DNA from: Gammaproteobacteria bacterium
GTDB lineage: Bacteria; Pseudomonadota; Gammaproteobacteria; Pseudomonadales; UBA3067
Direction: 5' to 3'
NCBI GenBank assembly: GCA_019090565.1
Contig: JAHRVS010000233.1
Location: forward strand, 1-10,719
DNA: 10,719 bases
The notes beneath the pieces were generated by a model that saw only the letters and a program-made list of their open reading frames with translations, made no database searches and had not been told where the DNA came from. Shown piece by piece: positions 6,593 to 10,719 of this stretch (position 1 is the stretch's first letter; each line of letters begins with the position of its first letter). A program made the position numbers and the translations under genes.

Positions 6593-7912
6593 ATGTTGTA
6601 CTTCTCAAAAAGTATAAAAAATGGCCTTTGTGGTTTAGCTCTCATCTCATCAGCTTGTGTCCCAGTTGTGGCTCAGTCATCCTCTGGCTTGATTGGTGTT
6701 CTTCCTGAAACGCGGGATATGCAGTTAATGATAATAAAGGGGGCAGCGACGCCTTCACTACTTGGACAAAAATCTTCTAACTATTCAATTATGGCCGTAT
6801 CAGGCGGTGCATTGGTAGCTATTCCATTTCAGTTTGATGATTGGAATGTCCGTGGTTTTCCCTTTGTGCCAGGCGGCACCATTGCTGCTGAAGGAAAAGA
6901 GGGCATCATTGAAGAAAAAGACGAATTGGCCTTTATGTTGCGTGACACTGGCCCTCAGGCTGATGCCGCTGTCAAGGCAGCAGTAAGTGGTAAAATTATC
7001 AGTGAATTGGCATTTAAAGAAAATGGCGTTGAGCGGTATGCGTATGTTGTTCAAGATAATTCAGAGCGCAGTGATAAAAGTTATACCAACTACGATATAA
7101 AAACTGGGCTAATTAAAACCACCAAGTACAGTTTGCAAGTTGAACCCGATAACTTGCTTGCATGGTCTGACATGTATTACCAAGGTTATCATGGGGGAAA
7201 GAAAACCATCCTTGATACAATGAAGTTGCGGGTCAGAGCGAAGCTGGGTTTTATTAAAGCAACGATTAACAACAACTTGATACCAAATGAAGTCAGCGCT
7301 GTGAAAAATGGCCCTGTGCGTAGTTTGATCGCTTTGGATGCGTCAATTTCGATACTGGGGGTTGGCTTAGCTGATGCTGGTGCCAGCGTAACAGTTACTG
7401 ATCAAACCATTCAATTTCCGGTATACCTGACTATTCCAAAAGCAGCGGCCATATTGAGCGACTTACAGCTAGAAGTGTCTCTTGATTTTCATGAATTGGA
7501 TGGAGTGCCCATTCGTTCTGAATTAGGCCCGAAAGAACCGGTTTATGCGGGCGATGCCACCAGAGGTGCTAACCCCCAAGACTTGGATTTGGACCTTGAG
7601 CACAGCTGGATATCAGGTAGTACTGGTGAGAACTGGGACATCATTGCCTTCTTTAGTGGAAAGGAAGGTTTCAAGCCAGCACTTGATATCCTCTATAAAG
7701 ACAGTCGCTTTAAGAGCGACATTGACACCCCTGAGCGTTTCAAAGGGTCTCATCCTCATGTCGGCTACAATGTGAAAGACGTTGTTTACGGCCAGGAGAT
7801 TGTTATTGGTATTGACTTGTTTTTTGATGATGCCTTTTGGTCGAAAGACGGGTTAGAGAGCGCTGTTCAAATGCTGCGAAACCCAATGCCTTTGACGGTG
7901 ACGGCTCAGTAG
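6593..7912 (+). CDS. Secreted or periplasmic protein of unknown function
   Basis: I do not recognise this 439-residue protein. GGAG at 6582-6585, seven bases before the ATG, supports the start. Residues 1-27 look like a Sec signal peptide (basic KSIKNG, core LCGLALISSACVPVVA), probably cut after VVA; the cysteine at 22 is not in a good lipobox because serine stands at -3. The mature part has no further membrane helix. A stretch PFQFDD (about 79-84) followed by KDELAFMLRDTG (about 112-123) recalls a 'P-x-Q-x-D ... DEL-x-F-M-x-x-D-x-G' pattern that I associate with secreted proteins of unassigned role; this is memory only. The rest is strand-rich, with an acidic run DLDLDLEHSW near 333-342 and FFDDAFW near 411-417. 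It lies 157 bases after the iron permease without a clear terminator between, so cotranscription is possible, and it ends at a strong terminator. A link to iron uptake is not shown. Confidence 0.8.
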   Translation: MLYFSKSIKNGLCGLALISSACVPVVAQSSSGLIGVLPETRDMQLMIIKGAATPSLLGQKSSNYSIMAVSGGALVAIPFQFDDWNVRGFPFVPGGTIAAEGKEGIIEEKDELAFMLRDTGPQADAAVKAAVSGKIISELAFKENGVERYAYVVQDNSERSDKSYTNYDIKTGLIKTTKYSLQVEPDNLLAWSDMYYQGYHGGKKTILDTMKLRVRAKLGFIKATINNNLIPNEVSAVKNGPVRSLIALDASISILGVGLADAGASVTVTDQTIQFPVYLTIPKAAAILSDLQLEVSLDFHELDGVPIRSELGPKEPVYAGDATRGANPQDLDLDLEHSWISGSTGENWDIIAFFSGKEGFKPALDILYKDSRFKSDIDTPERFKGSHPHVGYNVKDVVYGQEIVIGIDLFFDDAFWSKDGLESAVQMLRNPMPLTVTAQ

Positions 7913-7938
7913 TTTTCACAATGTCTAAATGAAAGACA

Positions 7939-7983
7939 TTACAAATAAAAAAGGCGGCCATTGGCCGCCTTTTTTATTTGTAA
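7939..7983 (+). terminator. Strong intrinsic terminator with a 21-bp perfect stem
   Basis: Arms at 7939-7959 and 7963-7983 are exact reverse complements around a three-base loop (ATT). The core GGCGGCC/GGCCGCC is flanked by an A-run on the left and a T-run on the right, so it could also work on the minus strand. It begins 26 bases after the stop of the secreted-protein gene and insulates yajQ. Confidence 0.92.
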
Positions 7984-8081
7984 AATAAGGCTTTCAGAGC
8001 AGAAGTTTGCATTCTCTAATGACAATCCCTTACACTGTGCAGTCTGATAGATATTTTGCTACTTTAAGATAGAGGAAATGA

Positions 8082-8564
8082 ATGCCATCATTTGATGTGG
8101 TCTCCGAAATTGAGCTTCACGAAGTGACGAACGCGGTAGACCAAGCGAATCGAGAGGTTGCAAAGCGCTTTGACCTGAAGGGCAGTGGGTCGCGCTGTGA
8201 ACAGAGTGAAACAGATATTACTCTGATTTCGGGTGCCGATTTTCAGTTAAAACAATTGGTGGACATCCTTGAAGCGAAATTAATTAAAAGAAGCATTGAT
8301 ATCAAGTGCTTAGAGTATGGTGATGTTGAGCCCTCTGGAAAGGAGGTGAAGCAGCTTTTACAGATCCGTCAGGGGCTCGAGCCTGTGCTGTGTAAAAAAA
8401 TCGTTAAGCTGATTAAGGAAAAAAAGCTTAAAGTGCAAGCCGCAATTCAGGGCGAAAAAGTCCGGATTACCGGAAAAAAGCGCGATGACCTACAGGCAGT
8501 CATGGCGTTTCTCAGGGAAGAGAGTTTGGATATGCCGCTTCAGTTTAATAACTTCCGCGACTAG
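8082..8564 (+). CDS. yajQ: YajQ family nucleotide-binding protein
   Basis: A 160-residue cytoplasmic protein of the UPF0234/YajQ family. Members bind cyclic di-GMP in some bacteria (for example Xanthomonas, with effects on transcription and virulence) and also bind nucleic acid or nucleotides; which applies here is unknown. It opens with MPSFDVVSEIELHEVTNAVD and ends with VRITGKKRDDLQAVMAFLRE...FNNFRD, both hallmarks of the family, with the conserved KKIVKLIK...KLKVQAAIQG segment at about 104-125. Length is normal (about 160-163). GAGG at 8072-8075 lies six bases from the ATG at 8082. An overlapping ATG at 8078 opens only a five-codon frame and is not the start. The gene stands alone between the strong terminator upstream and a 251-base gap downstream. 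Confidence 0.95.
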   Translation: MPSFDVVSEIELHEVTNAVDQANREVAKRFDLKGSGSRCEQSETDITLISGADFQLKQLVDILEAKLIKRSIDIKCLEYGDVEPSGKEVKQLLQIRQGLEPVLCKKIVKLIKEKKLKVQAAIQGEKVRITGKKRDDLQAVMAFLREESLDMPLQFNNFRD

Positions 8565-8682
8565 GTAGTGCAAGCTAGCTTATGCGCTGTCCCCTTTCTT
8601 GAGTGAAGCAAAGGTGGAGTTGTTTCCAATCTTAGCTACACTTCTTTTTCTTTGAGAGTAACTAGTACACCAGAGATTCTGT

Positions 8683-8724
8683 TGAGCCAAGTGTATTCTT
8701 GTTTGGTACATGCCTCTTGGTTCA
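8683..8724 (+). other. Possible hairpin in the leader of the cold-shock-domain gene
   Basis: TGAGCCAAG (8683-8691) pairs with CTTGGTTCA (8716-8724) over nine positions with one G-U, around a 24-base loop. It lies in the 251-base gap between yajQ and the cold-shock-domain gene. If the transcript begins upstream of it, this would be part of a long structured leader, a known feature of temperature-controlled csp mRNAs. There is no T-run, so it is unlikely to terminate yajQ. No persuasive promoter was found in the gap. Confidence 0.3.
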
Positions 8725-8815
8725 ATGGTTTATGGGTGGAGCGCCATCTGTAAAAGTAGGCCCTTCACCATTATTAATGGCATGACCCTTTTATTACTAG
8801 CATAGTGAGATTCTA

Positions 8816-9253
8816 ATGAATGTAAGTTCCGTTATAAAAAACATATTAATCAGTATTACCATGGCGTTATTGGCTTCCTTTGTGATTAATGGTGGCTCTA
8901 GTCTAATGTCCCCCAACACACTTATCCTTTTTGCTTTCATGTTGGTGTCTTGTATTTTGGCTTCTTTAGGTTCGACTACAGATGCAGCGGACCCGTCTAC
9001 TGACTCACCTAATAAACAAAGCATCAAAAGCACAGAGCCCTCAGGTTCTCGTGATACGGGGCAGGTGAAATGGTTTAATAGCTCAAAAGGTTTTGGCTTT
9101 ATTACTCGCGATGACGGCCAAGATGTTTTTGTTCATTTTCGATCGATTCGTGGAGAGGGGCGTCGTTTTCTACGTGACGGGCAAAGTGTCGCGTTTGAGA
9201 CTGGGCAAGGGGAAAAGGGGTTGCAGGCAGAAGATGTTGAAGTGCTTGAATAG
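8816..9253 (+). CDS. Membrane-anchored cold-shock-domain protein
   Basis: A 145-residue protein in two parts. Residues about 7-26 and 35-52 are hydrophobic and read as two transmembrane helices joined by a short loop; a hydrophilic linker rich in Ser, Thr and Asp spans 53-80. Residues 81-145 form a complete cold-shock (OB-fold) domain: TGQVKWFN (81-88), RNP1 as KGFGFI (91-96) and RNP2 as VFVHF (104-108), then FRSIRGEGRRFLRDGQSVAF and the closing strand EDVEVL. Such domains bind single-stranded RNA or DNA and melt structure; here the domain would be tethered at the inner membrane, probably facing the cytoplasm with both termini inside. GTGAG about six bases before the ATG supports the start. 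It ends at a strong bidirectional terminator. The domain is certain; topology and function are inferred. Confidence 0.88.
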   Translation: MNVSSVIKNILISITMALLASFVINGGSSLMSPNTLILFAFMLVSCILASLGSTTDAADPSTDSPNKQSIKSTEPSGSRDTGQVKWFNSSKGFGFITRDDGQDVFVHFRSIRGEGRRFLRDGQSVAFETGQGEKGLQAEDVEVLE

Positions 9254-9268
9254 CCGTGAATTATGTTT

Positions 9269-9303
9269 AATAAAAAAAGAGCCCATGAGGCTCTTTTTTT
9301 ATT
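9269..9303. terminator. Bidirectional intrinsic terminator after the cold-shock-domain gene
   Basis: Arms at 9269-9283 and 9289-9303 are perfect reverse complements over 15 bases, with a GAGCC/GGCTC core, A-run and T-run flanks and a five-base loop (CATGA). It begins 16 bases after the cold-shock gene stop. In the other direction it lies 24 bases beyond the stop of the uncertain minus-strand frame at 9327-9518 and could end that unit too. Confidence 0.9.
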
Positions 9304-9371
9304 TCAGCTGTATTTATCTTGCTTGCTTACAAAGGGGCAACAGTCTGTGTTTCGCCATGATTGCTGACCAG

Positions 9372-9390
9372 GGCATTGTCCGCTAATGCC
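9372..9390. repeat. Small inverted repeat
   Basis: GGCATT (9372-9377) and AATGCC (9385-9390) could form a six-pair stem with a seven-base loop. It is the first of three hairpin-forming sequences in the gap before rsmI; alone it is weak. Confidence 0.35.
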
Positions 9391-9413
9391 GCTACGTCAC
9401 TACCGCCAGCATG

Positions 9414-9458
9414 CTTCACACCGTCAACAACACCTAAAGCGTCGTTGACGGTGTGAAG
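9414..9458. repeat. Perfect 15-bp inverted repeat upstream of rsmI
   Basis: CTTCACACCGTCAAC (9414-9428) and its exact reverse complement (9444-9458) enclose 15 bases. No T-run follows on either strand, so it is not a typical terminator. It may be an operator for a dimeric regulator, an RNA hairpin, or, if the minus-strand frame is real, part of its coding sequence. Confidence 0.7.
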
Positions 9459-9474
9459 GTTAGCTAATGCTAAC
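9459..9474. repeat. Small hairpin abutting the 15-bp inverted repeat
   Basis: GTTAGC (9459-9464) and GCTAAC (9469-9474) pair around TAAT. It starts on the base after the larger repeat, so the two could stack as adjacent hairpins in RNA about 40 bases before the rsmI start. Confidence 0.45.
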
Positions 9475-9503
9475 TGTTGGGTAATTAAGCTAGAAATATA
9501 ATC

Positions 9504-9510
9504 GGGAGAG
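9504..9510 (+). promoter_or_regulatory. Ribosome binding site for the TTG start of rsmI
   Basis: GGGAGAG lies five to ten bases before TTG 9516, with GGAG seven bases away. The in-frame GTG at 9522 would be 13 bases from it, so TTG is preferred. Confidence 0.7.
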
Positions 9511-9515
9511 TATTC

Positions 9516-10358
9516 TTGTCAGTGGGTGAACTGTATATAGTTGCTACGCCAATCGGTAATTTGCAGGATGTTACTTTGCGAGCACTCGATGTGCTGAAAG
9601 AAGTAGATTGTATTGCCGCGGAGGATACGCGGCACAGCCGGAAATTATTAAACCATTTCGGTATTGATAAGCCTATGCTTTCCGTGCACGAGCACAATGA
9701 GAAGCAGCGCGCAGGAGAAGTAATTAAAAAGCTTTCCTGTGGGCAATCACTGGCGCTTATTTCAGACGCCGGGACCCCTCTTATCAGTGACCCTGGCTAC
9801 CAGTTGGTTAAAGCTGTGACGTCGGCGGGGTATGTGGTGAGGCCGATCCCCGGAGTTTGCGCTGCGATAGCGGGCTTGTCGGTATCGGGTCTGGCGACAG
9901 ACCGCTTTCACTTTGAGGGTTTTTTACCCCAGAAATCAGGTAATCGTCTTGAGCACCTTCGCTTGCTTTCACAAGAAGTATCGACGTTGGTCTTTTATGA
10001 GGCACCTCATCGCATTGAGGCTTTTTGCTCCCAGCTTATTAGTTGTTTTGGAGAGGAGCGGGAAGCTGTTTTTGCAAGAGAGTTGACGAAAAGTTTTGAG
10101 ACAATTAATTATGGAAACCTTTCAGAGCAAATGGCGTGGTTAAAAAGCGATGCCAACCAGCAGCGCGGTGAGTTTGTTGTGATGATTGAGGGCTATAAGC
10201 AGCCCGAATCAGGAGAGGGGTTGGATGTCTCGGCCATTCAGTTGATGGATTTGTTGTTGCAGGATTTGCCGCCCAATCGAGCCTCTCAAATTGCGGCTAA
10301 ATTTTTTGGTAAAAAGAAAAAGGTATTCTATGATTATGCCTTGACTAAAAAGTCTTGA
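9516..10358 (+). CDS. rsmI: 16S rRNA (cytidine(1402)-2'-O)-methyltransferase RsmI
   Basis: A 280-residue SAM-dependent enzyme that methylates the 2'-O of C1402 in the decoding centre of 16S rRNA, acting on the assembled small subunit. It has the tetrapyrrole-methylase-like fold of the family: LYIVATPIGNLQDVTLRAL (6-24), AAEDTRH (34-40), SDAGTPLISDPGYQLV (83-98), PGVCAAI near 114-120, DRFHFEGFLP near 129-138, FYEAPHR near 158-164 and the RELTKSFE segment near 188-195. Length is normal. The start is a TTG with a good ribosome site. Its stop codon overlaps the -35 box of the RNase P RNA promoter, and rsmI beside rnpB is a conserved gammaproteobacterial order. Three hairpin-forming repeats lie upstream. 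Also known as yraL. Confidence 0.96.
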   Translation: MSVGELYIVATPIGNLQDVTLRALDVLKEVDCIAAEDTRHSRKLLNHFGIDKPMLSVHEHNEKQRAGEVIKKLSCGQSLALISDAGTPLISDPGYQLVKAVTSAGYVVRPIPGVCAAIAGLSVSGLATDRFHFEGFLPQKSGNRLEHLRLLSQEVSTLVFYEAPHRIEAFCSQLISCFGEEREAVFARELTKSFETINYGNLSEQMAWLKSDANQQRGEFVVMIEGYKQPESGEGLDVSAIQLMDLLLQDLPPNRASQIAAKFFGKKKKVFYDYALTKKS

Positions 10359-10383
10359 CTTTAAGTCTGTTGGGTAGGATTAT
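10355..10383 (+). promoter_or_regulatory. Promoter of the RNase P RNA gene
   Basis: TTGACT (10355-10360, 5 of 6) and GATTAT (10378-10383, 4 of 6) are spaced exactly 17 bases. The predicted start near 10390-10391 coincides with the 5' end expected from alignment to the E. coli RNA. The -35 box contains the rsmI stop codon TGA (10356-10358). Confidence 0.7.
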
Positions 10384-10390
10384 CTATGGT

Positions 10391-10719
10391 CGAGTCAGCT
10401 GGGTAATCGCCGCTATTTGATAGAAATATCAGACGGGGGAGGAAAGTCCGGGCTCCACAGAGCAGGGTGCCAGGTAACTCCTGGGGGGCGTGAGCCTACG
10501 GAAAGTGCAGCAGAAAATAAACCGCCTAAGTGGCCGTTACTTCGGTAATGGCTACCGGTAAGGGTGAAATGGTGCGGTAAGAGCGCACCGCGCGGGTGGC
10601 AACACTTCGTGGCATGGTAAACCCCACCTGGAGCAAGACCAAATAGAAATCCACTGGCGTTGCTCGCGCTGGATTTGGGTAGGTTGCTTGAGGCCAGTAG
10701 TGATGCTGGCCCTAGATGA
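10391..10719 (+). ncRNA. rnpB: RNase P RNA, class A, 3' end cut by the window
   Basis: The catalytic RNA of RNase P, which trims the 5' leader from pre-tRNAs. The 5' part aligns with the E. coli molecule (TCAGCTGGGTAATCGCCGC), followed by the universal GAGGAAAGTCCGGGCTCC at 10439-10456, GGGTGCCAGGTAACTCCTGG, AATAAACCGCC, GTAAGGGTGAAATGGTGCGG with TAAGAGCGCACCGCG, TGGTAAACCCCACCTGGAGC (the loop that pairs with the tRNA CCA end) and finally GGCCCTAGATGA, the start of the last conserved block. By comparison with E. coli about 35-45 bases are missing beyond the window, including the 3' strand of helix P1. The 5' end is placed from the alignment and the promoter and could be off by a few bases. 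Confidence 0.97.

Larger units (their letters stand above)
9327..9518 (-). other. Open frame of 63 codons without a standard start, possible small or degraded gene
   Basis: The minus strand is open from just after TGA 9521-9519 to TAA 9329-9327. The translation has a natural composition, beginning QEYSPDYISSLITQQ, continuing LALANLHTVNDALGVVDGV and ending THE-like only in its hydrophilic tail ETQTVAPL. It contains no ATG, TTG start or ribosome site near its beginning; the only GTG is at codon 34. It is convergent with the cold-shock gene and its stop is close to a terminator that also works on this strand, which is the main support. In many gammaproteobacteria another gene diverges from rsmI, but I see no likeness to it. 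It may be a remnant, use a rare start, or be non-coding. Confidence 0.25.

Noticed and set aside
8078..8095. Upstream ATG overlapping the yajQ start
   Set aside because: It opens only five codons in another frame; the yajQ ATG at 8082 has the right spacing and the family N-terminus.
9497..9502. TATAAT ahead of rsmI as a -10 box
   Set aside because: The start would fall at about 9509, inside the ribosome site, and the -35 region is poor; it may be chance in AT-rich DNA.

Overview
The window reads as chromosomal DNA of a Gram-negative gammaproteobacterium, probably a marine or oligotrophic lineage. Evidence: the order rsmI followed by a class A RNase P RNA gene, a YajQ protein ending in the family's usual NFRD, proteins with Sec signal peptides, an outer-membrane-barrel-like remnant, and intrinsic terminators after several genes. 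A Cellvibrionales/Spongiibacteraceae-type host would fit the EthA-like monooxygenase beside a PF10118 protein, but this is an impression and not a search result. No tRNA, insertion sequence, phage gene or CRISPR array was seen.

Left part (1-2570): two plus-strand oxidation genes. The first encodes a protein of the 'predicted metal-dependent hydrolase' family (PF10118/COG3687) whose residues follow a ferritin-like di-iron pattern. The second, behind its own terminator and promoter, encodes a full-length EthA-type Baeyer-Villiger flavin monooxygenase. Both could act on hydrophobic ketone, lipid or xenobiotic substrates.

Middle (2571-6435): about 1.1 kb with no intact plus-strand gene. It holds a perfect 14-bp hairpin and, on the minus strand, what looks like a frameshifted gene for a small exported beta-barrel-like protein (signal peptide in one frame, the rest in the next). 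Divergent from it is a ferric-iron ABC transporter: a FutA/FbpA-type binding protein with four tyrosines at the expected ligand positions, preceded by a promoter with a Fur-box-like spacer, then a small terminator-like hairpin, then a fused two-domain permease. The ATPase gene is absent from the locus.

Right part (6593-10719): a secreted 439-residue protein of unknown function, ended by a 21-bp perfect terminator; yajQ; a cold-shock domain fused to two membrane segments, ended by a bidirectional terminator; an odd 63-codon open frame with no good start codon on the minus strand, overlain by hairpins; rsmI with a TTG start; and the RNase P RNA gene, cut by the window end, whose promoter overlaps the rsmI stop codon.

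No wholly new multi-gene system is evident. The items most worth following are the frameshifted exported protein, the unknown secreted protein downstream of the iron transporter, the membrane-tethered cold-shock protein, and the minus-strand frame before rsmI.
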